Below are positions 45,126 through 53,178 of a stretch of DNA of 64,000 nt, piece by piece. The stretch's first letter is position 1. Every line of letters starts with the position of its first letter. The notes under the pieces were generated by a model. That model made no database searches and had not been told where the DNA came from. It worked only from the letters and a program-made list of their open reading frames with translations. Source of the stretch: Pleomorphomonas sp. NRK KF1 (GTDB taxonomy: Bacteria; Pseudomonadota; Alphaproteobacteria; Rhizobiales; Pleomorphomonadaceae); NCBI RefSeq assembly GCF_023721755.1, contig NZ_JAMDLH010000009.1:62001-126000 (forward strand), given 5' to 3'. The position numbers and the translations under genes are program-made.

Positions 45126-45587
45126 TCAGCCGACCACCTGCCAGCTACCGTCCGGATTGCGGCAGGCGGTGCCACGGACCACCTGCTGCTGGCCGTCGAT
45201 GAAGACGGTGTTGGTATAGGGACGGCAGGTGCGGTTGTTGACATAGGCGACCGGACCCGGCTGAACCGTGCCGTAGGTGCCGGTCTGCGGGTTCTGCCAC
45301 TGCTGCGGATAGCCGCTGTCGAGCGCCTGAACGCTGGCATTGTAGTTGTAGCGCTGCGAGTCGGCGTCGAGCGTGGCGCCGATCTGGTTGCCCAGGAAAC
45401 CGCCGACAAGGGCGCCAGCGGCGATCGCCGCCACCTTGCCGCTGCCCTGGCCAAAGGCCGAACCGATGGCCGCGCCACCGACAGCGCCGGCCAGCGTGCC
45501 GAGCGTCTGGTTCTGGTTGGGGCCCGTCGCGCAGCCCGCCAGCATGGAGGCCGCCAGGCCGACGATCACAAGTTTCTTCAACAACAT
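45126..45587 (-). CDS. Glycine-zipper outer-membrane lipoprotein (17-kDa antigen type)
   Basis: A 153-residue lipoprotein: lipobox LAGC with Cys19, then a glycine-zipper region (GTLAGAVGGAAIGSAFGQG and AAGALVGGFLGNQIGA) as in the Rickettsia 17-kDa surface antigen and SlyB-like families. The C-terminal domain has NNRTCRPYTNTVFIDGQQQ and ends RNPDGSWQVVG, with two Cys that could form a disulfide. Probably outer membrane. It has its own terminator. Confidence 0.88.
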   Translation of the reverse strand: MLLKKLVIVGLAASMLAGCATGPNQNQTLGTLAGAVGGAAIGSAFGQGSGKVAAIAAGALVGGFLGNQIGATLDADSQRYNYNASVQALDSGYPQQWQNPQTGTYGTVQPGPVAYVNNRTCRPYTNTVFIDGQQQVVRGTACRNPDGSWQVVG

Positions 45588-45752
45588 CTCACCGGGTCTC
45601 CGAGATTGGAACCAATCGTTTGGGCGAATCGCCTTTTGCTACTCGTAATGACCTGAAACCATGGCCGAATTTTGGTTACAACTTATTCTTGTCACAAACG
45701 CCCTCCCCCTTGAGTTTACTGCTCCGATCGCTCGGCTTCCTGTCAATGAAAA

Positions 45753-47135
45753 TCAACTCATCGGAATACGAAAGGTAACCGACAAGCCACCGAGCCCACC
45801 CCGACCGAGAACCAGCGATCCACCATAGGTTTCGGCGATTTCCGCCGCGATGGCGAGCCCGAAGCCTGATCCGGGCTGCGTCTCGTCCAGCCGCTTTCCA
45901 CGACTGAGCACCTCGGCGTAGGCGGACGGCGGCAGGCCCGGCCCATCGTCCTCGACACGGATTTCCACCATCGGCCTGTCACGGTCGGAGTGGTCGATCG
46001 CCAGCTCGATGCGGACCTGCTCGCGGCCGTACTTGCAGGCGTTGTCCATCAGGTTGCCGACCAGTTCCTCGAGATCGCGCCGCTCGATGCGGGCTTTCGG
46101 CTGTCCGGCACCCGCATCCTCCAGAAACAGGCTACGGTCCGGATAGGCCCGGCTCAGGACGCGGATCAGGCCTTCCAGCGACCGGCGAACATCGGCCACC
46201 GCGCCGACCACCTTGCGATCGGCGGCGAGCCGTGCCCGATCGAGATAGCGATCGACTTCGGCCCGCATGACCGTCACCTGCTCGACGACCTTGTCGGCCA
46301 GTGGTCCGCCCTCGGCACGGGCTTCGTTCAAGATCACGGCGAGGGGCGTCTTCAGCGCGTGAGCCAGGTTGCCAACCTGCGTCCGTGACCGCTCGACGAT
46401 GGACGTATTGGTCTCGATCAGCGCGTTGAGTTCCTTGCCAAGGGCGGCAATCTCGCGCGGCAGTCGACCTTCGAGGCGATTGGCACGGCCCTCGCGGATG
46501 TCGGCGAGGCGCCGGCTCATGGCCGCGAGAGGACGCAATCCGAAGCTCACCTGCAGGCCGGCGGCGGCGACAAGGCCGAGGGCGAAGGCCGCCAGCGTGG
46601 CGAACACCTGAAAACGGAAGGTGGAGATCTCGTCGGCGAGCTCGGCAATGTTGCCGGTGACATGAAGATCGTACATGCGGCCGTTGCTGAGAAAGATGCG
46701 CTGCGCGACATGGCGAAGGGCGAAGCCGGCCGGATCGCGGGCGTCGTTGGTCACCGCCACACCGTTGTTGGGTGGCGGCGGCAGCGCCAGCACTTCGCCG
46801 AAGAGGGACTGGCTGGTAGCCACGGTCAGCTGCGACTTGGCGTCGACCACCACCCAGTACCAGCCGGACTGATAACGTCCGAAGCGCGGATCGCCCATGG
46901 TTCCGGGATCGGGCACGTTGCCGTCGGGTGTCGAAGCGACCACGCCGGCCAGCGTCTTCTCATAGACGATGATGCGCTCGTCGAAGGAACGGATGAGGCT
47001 GGCGCGGTAGAGCTCGGTCAGCAGCCAGCCGAACGCGGCCAGAGCAATCGTCGCCCAGAGCGCCGAGGCGAGCATAAGGCGCAGCGCCAACGAACTCTTC
47101 AGCCATTCGCCCAGTGTTCTGAGGCGAGCGTTCAT
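45753..47135 (-). CDS. feuQ: FeuQ-like sensor histidine kinase
   Basis: A 460-residue kinase: helices at about 17-37 and 168-190, a periplasmic domain with FGRYQSGWYWVVVDAKSQL, HAMP, HisKA with NLAHALKTPLAVILNEA, and an ATPase domain (LMDNACKYGREQ; GSGFGLAIAAEI). The sensor region and gene order match the FeuPQ/PhoPQ-like system of rhizobia, which controls cyclic glucan export. The ATG overlaps the feuP stop by four bases. The name rests on resemblance and context. Confidence 0.8.
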   Translation of the reverse strand: MNARLRTLGEWLKSSLALRLMLASALWATIALAAFGWLLTELYRASLIRSFDERIIVYEKTLAGVVASTPDGNVPDPGTMGDPRFGRYQSGWYWVVVDAKSQLTVATSQSLFGEVLALPPPPNNGVAVTNDARDPAGFALRHVAQRIFLSNGRMYDLHVTGNIAELADEISTFRFQVFATLAAFALGLVAAAGLQVSFGLRPLAAMSRRLADIREGRANRLEGRLPREIAALGKELNALIETNTSIVERSRTQVGNLAHALKTPLAVILNEARAEGGPLADKVVEQVTVMRAEVDRYLDRARLAADRKVVGAVADVRRSLEGLIRVLSRAYPDRSLFLEDAGAGQPKARIERRDLEELVGNLMDNACKYGREQVRIELAIDHSDRDRPMVEIRVEDDGPGLPPSAYAEVLSRGKRLDETQPGSGFGLAIAAEIAETYGGSLVLGRGGLGGLSVTFRIPMS

Positions 47136-47794
47136 TTTCCGGACGCTATTCGATAGCCGAGGCCTCGCACCGTCTCGATGAGATCGATGCCCATCTTCTT
47201 GCGCAGACGCCCGACGAACACCTCGATGGTGTTGGAGTCGCGATCGAAGTCCTGATCGTAGAGATGCTCGACCAACTCGGTGCGCGACACCACCTTGTCC
47301 ATGTGCAGCATGAGATACTGCATCAGGCGGAACTCGTGCGAGGTCAGCTTGATCGGGTTGCCGTCGACGGTGAGGCGCCCGGCCTTGACATCGAGCCGGA
47401 CACGCCCGACCTCCAGTTCGTTGGACGCACGTCCGGCGGCGCGGCGCGTCAGAGCCCTGAGGCGCGCCAGCACTTCCTCCATGTGGAAGGGCTTGGCGAC
47501 GTAGTCGTCGGCGCCGGCGTCGATGCCGGCCACCTTGTCGCTCCACCGATCGCGGGCAGTCAGGAGCAGCACCGGGACCAGCCGGCCATCCCGCCGCCAG
47601 GCCTCCAGAACGCTAAGACCGTCCATCTTGGGCAGGCCGATATCCAGGATGACGGCGTCATAGGGTTCCGTGTCCCCCAGGAAATGCCCCTCTTCGCCAT
47701 CGAAGGCGGCGTCCACGGCATAACCGGCGTCACGACAGGCGGTGACGAGCTGACGATTGAGGTCCTGGTCGTCCTCGACCACAAGAATCCGCAT
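47132..47794 (-). CDS. feuP: FeuP-like response regulator
   Basis: A 220-residue OmpR-family regulator. Asp51 in DAVILDIGLPKMDG is the phosphorylation site; the winged helix has LTSHEFRLMQYLMLHMDKVVSRTELVEHLYDQDFDRDSNTIEVFVGRL in its full length. Encoded 15 bp after a small PepSY-like periplasmic gene and overlapping feuQ by four bases. Targets in relatives include the cyclic glucan exporter ndvA; none is in this window. Confidence 0.82.
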   Translation of the reverse strand: MRILVVEDDQDLNRQLVTACRDAGYAVDAAFDGEEGHFLGDTEPYDAVILDIGLPKMDGLSVLEAWRRDGRLVPVLLLTARDRWSDKVAGIDAGADDYVAKPFHMEEVLARLRALTRRAAGRASNELEVGRVRLDVKAGRLTVDGNPIKLTSHEFRLMQYLMLHMDKVVSRTELVEHLYDQDFDRDSNTIEVFVGRLRKKMGIDLIETVRGLGYRIASGK

Positions 47795-47809
47795 GCTCTG
47801 GTTCCCGAT

Positions 47810-48106
47810 TCAGCGCAGTCTTTGACCCGATCGGGCATCGACGATGACGTTTTCCACCCGTCCGCCCTCGCGCATGACGGCGAGCCGGTAGACCAGCCCT
47901 CCGCCCCCCTCGCAGAGCTGCGCATCGACGATCTCGCCGCCAACGGCACGGGCAATGACGCCCAGCCTCTGGACGCCCCCTCCGCCAACGACGGCCTGCG
48001 CCTCGGCGGGCGTCAGGCAGCGCGCCTCGACGGCGTATCCCGAGACGATCGGCACCGCCAGAAAACACGCCAGGGCGAAAGTGAATCGCTTGCGATTGGT
48101 GTTCAT
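47810..48106 (-). CDS. Small periplasmic PepSY-like protein (FeuN-like)
   Basis: A 98-residue exported protein with a signal peptide (FALACFLAVPIVSGYAVEA), two Cys (CLTPAEA and QLCEGG), and the PepSY-like ending YRLAVMREGGRVENVIVDARSGQRL. In Sinorhizobium meliloti a small periplasmic protein, FeuN, is encoded with feuPQ and restrains FeuQ; position, size and export fit that role here. ATG 48106 lacks a good ribosome site; the frame is open to 48265. Confidence 0.7.
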   Translation of the reverse strand: MNTNRKRFTFALACFLAVPIVSGYAVEARCLTPAEAQAVVGGGGVQRLGVIARAVGGEIVDAQLCEGGGGLVYRLAVMREGGRVENVIVDARSGQRLR

Positions 48107-48346
48107 GAGCAGAAGATTAGTCACCCGAGCCTGAATGGTCCATGAACACCGATAGTGCCCGGCGTTCATCCGCAAACCGGCGCGGCGCTCCTGCACCAGA
48201 AGCTTCCGCTCGAGGCCGCCCGTGCCAAGTGGCTTCATAGGAAAACTCCTGTTGGTGTAAGGCACGCATACGACTTTTGATCCACCTCAAGGCCTTGTTG
48301 CGACAAGGAGGTTAGCCTTGGCACGATAAACAGAGGGGGCAGTGAC

Positions 48347-48598
48347 ATGAGCATCCCGAACGAGCTTTCCGTGGAATTCCCCGAGACTTGGGACGCCATC
48401 GAACAGCTCATGCTGTTCGATGCAGCATTCTGCGACCTCGCCAGTGCCTATCAGGAGATCAACCGGCGCATTTACCGCATCGAGTCGCTTGAGGAGCCGG
48501 CCGAGCCGGATGTTCTCGCCGACCTCAAACGTCACCGGTCCCTGCTCAAGGATGAAATCGCGGCCGCCGTTGCCGCGTCCAGACGCGCCGTGGCTTGA
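48347..48598 (+). CDS. Small helical hypothetical protein, 83 residues
   Basis: An acidic helical protein. The C-terminal part, ADLKRHRSLLKDEIAAAVAAS, recalls the YdcH/DUF465 helix hairpin, but the N-terminal half does not, so no family is assigned. It is divergent from the FeuN-like gene. A perfect 13-bp hairpin follows the stop, supporting a real single-gene transcript. Confidence 0.65.
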   Translation: MSIPNELSVEFPETWDAIEQLMLFDAAFCDLASAYQEINRRIYRIESLEEPAEPDVLADLKRHRSLLKDEIAAAVAASRRAVA

Positions 48599-48627
48599 CA
48601 CCCCTCCTCGTTGGGCCCCTGCGCTAT

Positions 48628-48660
48628 AGCCCGCGCCGTCCCCGTCCGACGGCGCGGGCT
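48628..48660 (+). terminator. Perfect 13-bp hairpin
   Basis: AGCCCGCGCCGTC and its exact complement around a 7-base loop, 30 bp after the stop of the 83-residue gene. A weak pyrimidine tail (CTTCGTCATCTTCTC) follows. Confidence 0.65.
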
Positions 48661-50668
48661 AGCTTCGTCATCTTCTCATTCTCATGATCGGACCGGGGGC
48701 AGCGCTGACGCGCACACCGCGCGTCACCGAGGGTTCCAGGGCATGCAGCCATGTTGGTCTGCCCAGCCCACCTGAGCGCAACCGTTCATCTTTCCGAACA
48801 CAAGCACGGCAGACCACTGTCTCTCATCGATCCTCGGCACCAGCGCCACTCGGTGCCTCCACCGTCCATTCGGGCGGCGCTCGCTTGAGAGAAGCCCTCC
48901 CGAACGAGCGCCAAGCCGGGAGCTCGCCCCCGAGCAGCGCCCAGCGCAGCTCCACAAGGCAACCGCTTCGCCTCGGCCTCGACCCGCCGCGCCCAGGACA
49001 CGGTGGCATCCGTCGCCCCCGGATGGCTGCAAGCTGTCGAGAGGAACTCGCAGGCAGGCGACCGATTACAACCTGTGATTAAGGCCACGATCACCCATTG
49101 GCTTGGAGTTCGAGACCTCACCACGCCCACTCGCGCTCCCCCTGCTCGACCGGTCGAGCGGCGGTGAGCCGGCCGCAGCCACATGTCGGGAGAGGCCCCT
49201 TCGCGCCTCCCAGACAAGCATTGACGAAAGTGCGCCATGGGTCGGCTCGAACCGCTTGGGTGCTGAAAGGACTCGTACCCAGCGGCGTTGACGCTCGGTT
49301 CAGATGAAGATTCAACGCGGCCAGCGAGCGAGCGTTCAGAGGTTCTTGCGCGGGCAGACTCCAAACTGCGGCCTGCACGAGCAAGACCAGATCGTTCCTC
49401 GACAAAACAAGGGAAGCGACGCCCCAACCAGCCACTTCGCAAAGTGATTCAGCAAGCTCGCATGGTGATTCCGACGTCTGATGTCCTGATTCAGAAAAGC
49501 CGCCCAAAACGCCCGCTCGCCGTTCAGGCTTTGATTCAAGTTGAAGCGGAAACATTGAGTCTCCTGAGTCACTTGCGAGGGGTTCTTGATGCCTTGTTTC
49601 GGCAGTTCATGCTGTGATTCAGGTGATTGACCTGTCCGCTCGCAGCCTCGCCCCAAGCCGCCAAACGCCGCCATTTTCGGCCAAGTTCACGGCCAGCCAC
49701 CAGCGCATGACGCCGGATATTCTCAGGGCATCAACCACGTCCCGCCGGCAAGAAGAACCGACTTTGTGGGTCGTCCATCTCCGCCCTCGCCCGCGTCACC
49801 GCACCGACCGCCGGCATGGCGAACAGACACGCTCACCTCACAACAGACACCGCCTTGCCGCGACGACAGGCACCTTAGAGAAGAGACGCCGATCTTGAAG
49901 CGTCGCCGTACATCTCTCGATCAGATCCCCGACAAAACCATCGCTTCACCGCCGCCAGGCACGAGACGTGGACAGGCCGCAAGCAAGCCGTACGAGAGCC
50001 GGGTGAAGCATGTCAGGCACAGGACGGACACTACCTCAAGATGCAGCCAGCGGGCGGCTGGAACTGCCAGCCTCACCGGAGAGAACCGGGCACTTCAATC
50101 AATCGGGAACTGGCGTGCGCCACCATCAGGAGCCGCGACGATTTGCCAATTGGGTCTCGCGCCTCGTTCTGAAGGCGAGCCCGCGTCGGAAACCAGATCG
50201 TCTATCGGTCAACGACCGCCACTGGGCGGGGGTAGCGTCGCCCCGTACCGCGGAGGTCCACACGCCCCGCTTCCGAGCCAACCCTGGTCGCCACGGGCAA
50301 CTGAAAGTGTCGGCAGTAAACACAGACTGATCAATATTCCAAACACGCCTGCGACACGAAGCCGCCCTCAAGGCAGAGCGTACGACGCGCCAGCCGCCAT
50401 GTCATGATCGAGGGCATCGACTGGTGGAGAAGTGTCGGGGCCAAAGGACCGCCACTCCGTCAGCCGGAGACAGCCCGTCAAGACCGTCGGTTCGAGAAGA
50501 AGATGACCATCCTGTCCGACAGATACATGCCTAAAGAGCCGTGTGGACAAATCGCAAAATGCGACTCGGAACAAAACAGGATCATTGTGGTGGACGCGGC
50601 CCGCGCATGCTGTCATGATTGGCAGGCATTTATCGTCCGAATCCATTGCCGAACTTCTGGGTCGCCCC
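48661..50668. other. 2-kb region without a recognisable gene
   Basis: Frames of 60-220 codons exist on both strands but are Arg/Ser/Pro/Ala-rich, lack ribosome sites and known motifs, and overlap one another. A GANTC cluster lies at 49270-49620. The end (about 50540-50668) is the promoter region of the WYL regulator. It could hold small RNAs or be a decayed or repeated element. Confidence 0.5.
49270..49620. promoter_or_regulatory. Cluster of ten GANTC sites
   Basis: GANTC sites start at 49270, 49309, 49357, 49446, 49467, 49488, 49533, 49557, 49566 and 49616. Four of them sit in TGATTCA. Three (49446, 49467, 49488) are exactly 21 bp apart. The 13-mer GAAGATTCAACGC at 49306 also occurs at 29806. 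Confidence 0.5.
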
Positions 50669-51415
50669 ATGTCCCGCGCCGAGCGTCTTCTCACCTTGGT
50701 CCAGGCCTTGCGCCGTCGTCGCCGTCCGGTCGCCGGGGCCGAGCTCGCGGCCGAGCTCGGAGTATCGCTACGCACGCTTTATCGCGACATTCAGGCGCTG
50801 ATCGGCCAGGGCGCGCCGATCGACGGAGAAGCCGGCATCGGCTACGTGCTGAGGCCGGGCTTCATGCTGCCGCCGCTGATGTTCACCGAGGACGAGATCG
50901 AGGCATTGGTCTTCGGCGCGCGTCTCGCTGCGACGAGAGCCGACGAGCGGCTGGCTTCGTCCGCCGAGAACGCGCTCGCCAAGATCGCCGCGGTGCTGCC
51001 GCCCGACCTCGCCGACCGGATGGACGCCACCGGCCTGATCGTCGCTCCGGCCTGGAACGCCAATCGAGACGGGGTCGACCTGTCGCTGGTGCGCGCCGCC
51101 ATCCGCAACGAGACCCGGCTCGAGTTCTCCTATGTCAACGAGAAGGGCCTCGCGTCCCGTCGCGTCGTCTGGCCGATCGCGGTCGCCTTCTTCGAGCGTG
51201 TGCGCGTTCTCACCGCCTGGTGCGAACTGAGGGCCGACTACCGCCACTTCCGTGTCGATCGCATGTCGGACGCCATCGACCTCGGCGTCCGCTATCCGCG
51301 CCGCCGTCGCGTTCTCCTCAAGGAGTGGCGGGAAATCGAGAGCGCCGAGCCCGCCTGGAGAGAGGTGGCCGACGCGGCCGACCCAGTGGCGGTGCCGCGC
51401 CGGAAGTCGGCCTGA
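50669..51415 (+). CDS. WYL-domain transcriptional regulator (YafY-like)
   Basis: A 248-residue regulator: winged helix at the N-terminus (SRAERLLTLVQAL; ELAAELGVSLRTLYRDIQAL), then a WYL domain with RLEFSYVNEKGLASRRVVWPIAVAF and RVDRMSDAIDLG. WYL domains bind small ligands or nucleic acid. Start 50669 is the family start (MSRAERLL); the frame opens at 50543. The neighbouring convergent membrane gene may be a target, but no operator was seen. Confidence 0.88.
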   Translation: MSRAERLLTLVQALRRRRRPVAGAELAAELGVSLRTLYRDIQALIGQGAPIDGEAGIGYVLRPGFMLPPLMFTEDEIEALVFGARLAATRADERLASSAENALAKIAAVLPPDLADRMDATGLIVAPAWNANRDGVDLSLVRAAIRNETRLEFSYVNEKGLASRRVVWPIAVAFFERVRVLTAWCELRADYRHFRVDRMSDAIDLGVRYPRRRRVLLKEWREIESAEPAWREVADAADPVAVPRRKSA

Positions 51416-51424
51416 CAGCGCGCT

Positions 51425-52042
51425 TCAGTAGCCGTTGTAGCGCCCCGGCTTGTGATTGACGGCCAGAACGAGGTTGAGCACCACGGCGCCCAGCACCGAC
51501 AACGCGACGTTTTTCCAGTCGAGCACGAGGAAGGACGTCGCGAGGATCATGAGATCGGTGGTCAGCTGGAACTTGCCGGCCCGCCAGCCCAGCTTTTCCT
51601 GAACGAAGGCGGCGAGGATGCCGATCCCGCCCAGGCTTGACTTGTGACGGAACAGCATCAGCATGCCGACGCCGGTCAGCGCGCCTCCGGTGATCGCGGA
51701 GAACCAGGGGGCGCTGTAGCCGATGGCGAAGGCGTCATGCATGAAGTAACTCTCGACGGCGAGCAGGGCCACGGCCGCGAAGGTCTTCAGCGTGAACTCC
51801 TTACCGAGCGTCACCCATCCGAAGGCGTAGAACGGCAAGTTCAGCAGGAAAATGACCGGGCCGATGCCGAACTGGGTGACATAGTGGATGAGAAAGGCGG
51901 CACCGGCGGTGCCGCCCGTGCCGAGATGAGCGTCACGGAAGAACTCGATTCCGACAGCGGCGAAGAACGTTCCCATGGCAATGGCCTGCACGTCGTCCCA
52001 AATCCCGTGCTTGCCGTCGTCGCTTCTGTCGATGCTCACCAT
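51425..52042 (-). CDS. YitT-type integral membrane protein
   Basis: A 205-residue protein with about five to six membrane helices. AMGTFFAAVGIEFFRDAHLGTGGTAGAAFLIHY, LLNLPFYAFGWVTLGKEFTLKTF and HKSSLGGIGILAAFVQEKLG match the YitT family (N-terminal module only). No transport function has been proved for the family. ATG 52042 was chosen. The stop is nine bases from that of the convergent WYL regulator. Confidence 0.82.
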   Translation of the reverse strand: MVSIDRSDDGKHGIWDDVQAIAMGTFFAAVGIEFFRDAHLGTGGTAGAAFLIHYVTQFGIGPVIFLLNLPFYAFGWVTLGKEFTLKTFAAVALLAVESYFMHDAFAIGYSAPWFSAITGGALTGVGMLMLFRHKSSLGGIGILAAFVQEKLGWRAGKFQLTTDLMILATSFLVLDWKNVALSVLGAVVLNLVLAVNHKPGRYNGY

Positions 52043-52310
52043 ATGAATGCCAGCCTTTCCCGAACCCGCCTCTCGCTCTCTGTCACATCCTCTCGGTCGT
52101 TGCCAGTGGCGTGACGGACGCGGAGCGCCGCGGCATGCCTGCCCCGGCCAGAATTGCGCAACCGCTGTGCAAATGCCGCGCCACTGGCGGCGAGATGCCG
52201 CCATTCTGACATTGCGGAACGCGGACCGCGGCTTATCCTTCCTCTCGCGCGCGTCTCTTCGACGGCGCAACGCTGCCGGCGGCAATGCCGACTCGAACAG
52301 GGGTGTCACC

Positions 52311-52520
52311 ATGAAGATTTCGGCGCGCAACGTCCTTGAGGGCAAGGTTGTCAAGGTCACCAAGGGCGCCACGACCGCCCATGTCGTTCTGGAGGTCGTC
52401 GGCGGTGCCACGGTCACGGCGGCGATCACTAACGAAGCGGTCGACGATCTGGGCCTCAAGGTCGGCGATGCGGCGAAGGCGGTAGTCAAGGCATCGGACG
52501 TGCTCGTCGCCATCGACTGA
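52311..52520 (+). CDS. Mop/TOBE-domain protein (molbindin-like)
   Basis: A 69-residue protein that is a single Mop domain: MKISARNVLEGKVVKVTKGATTAHVVLEV then AAITNEAVDDLGLKVGDAAKAVVKASDVLVA. Stand-alone Mops bind molybdate or tungstate as oligomers and may store it. No molybdate transport genes are adjacent. Confidence 0.92.
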   Translation: MKISARNVLEGKVVKVTKGATTAHVVLEVVGGATVTAAITNEAVDDLGLKVGDAAKAVVKASDVLVAID

Positions 52521-52602
52521 CCCACCGGCACTGCCGGCGGACTCACATGAGCCTTCGTGAGTCTCCATGACTCACCATAACCGGCGTACCGCCTGGCGCA
52601 CC

Positions 52603-53109
52603 CTACGCCCGGCGGCGTCGCTTGCGGCCCAAAAGACCCGGCAACCGCGTCGGCCATGTGACGATGCGGTCCTGCCAGTCTTCCACAGGCCAGTCCTCCT
52701 CGCGCACCGTCTTGCCGCGAACCGACACGCCGGCCCGATGAACGCTGTCCGGATCTCCCGAGACGAGCGGGTGCCAGTCGTAGAGATCGCGCCCTTCGGC
52801 GACGAGACGATAGGCGCAGGTGGTGGGAAGCCAGGTGAGCGTGCGCACCTCATGCGGCGTCAGACGGACGCATTCCGGCACTTTCTCGGAGCGATGGGCA
52901 TAATCGCGGCAGCGGCAACTTTCGCCGTCCAGCAGCGAACAGCCGATATCGGTGTACACGACGCGGCCGGTGTCCTCGTCCTCCAGCTTGTTGAGGCAGC
53001 AGCGAGCGCAGCCGTCGCACAGACTTTCCCACTCCGCGTCGGTCATTTCCTCGAGGCTTTTGGTGCGCCAGAAAGGCAGCTTGTCGTCGTTGCCGGTGTC
53101 GTCAGCCAT
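52603..53109 (-). CDS. YcgN family cysteine-cluster protein (UPF0260)
   Basis: A 168-residue protein with the conserved cysteine cluster [28 protein letters not shown] and PECVRLTP, a likely metal-binding module. The opening [23 protein letters not shown] is the family hallmark. The function is unknown. ATG 53109 follows AGAGAAAAAG. Divergent from the penicillin-binding protein gene, 69 bp apart. Confidence 0.93.
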   Translation of the reverse strand: MADDTGNDDKLPFWRTKSLEEMTDAEWESLCDGCARCCLNKLEDEDTGRVVYTDIGCSLLDGESCRCRDYAHRSEKVPECVRLTPHEVRTLTWLPTTCAYRLVAEGRDLYDWHPLVSGDPDSVHRAGVSVRGKTVREEDWPVEDWQDRIVTWPTRLPGLLGRKRRRRA

Positions 53110-53178
53110 CTTTTTCTCTGCGATCTGGTAACCGGGGCCGGAAAAGGTTAGTTTTCGGCTTCCGAACATTCCTAACGC

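Noticed and set aside
49100-49125. GGAGTTCGAGACCTC, resembling part of a tRNA
   Set aside because: No cloverleaf could be built on either strand.
48786-49442. 218-codon minus-strand frame in the gene-free stretch
   Set aside because: Ser/Arg/Gly/Ala-rich throughout, no initiation signal, and overlapped by equally weak frames on both strands.
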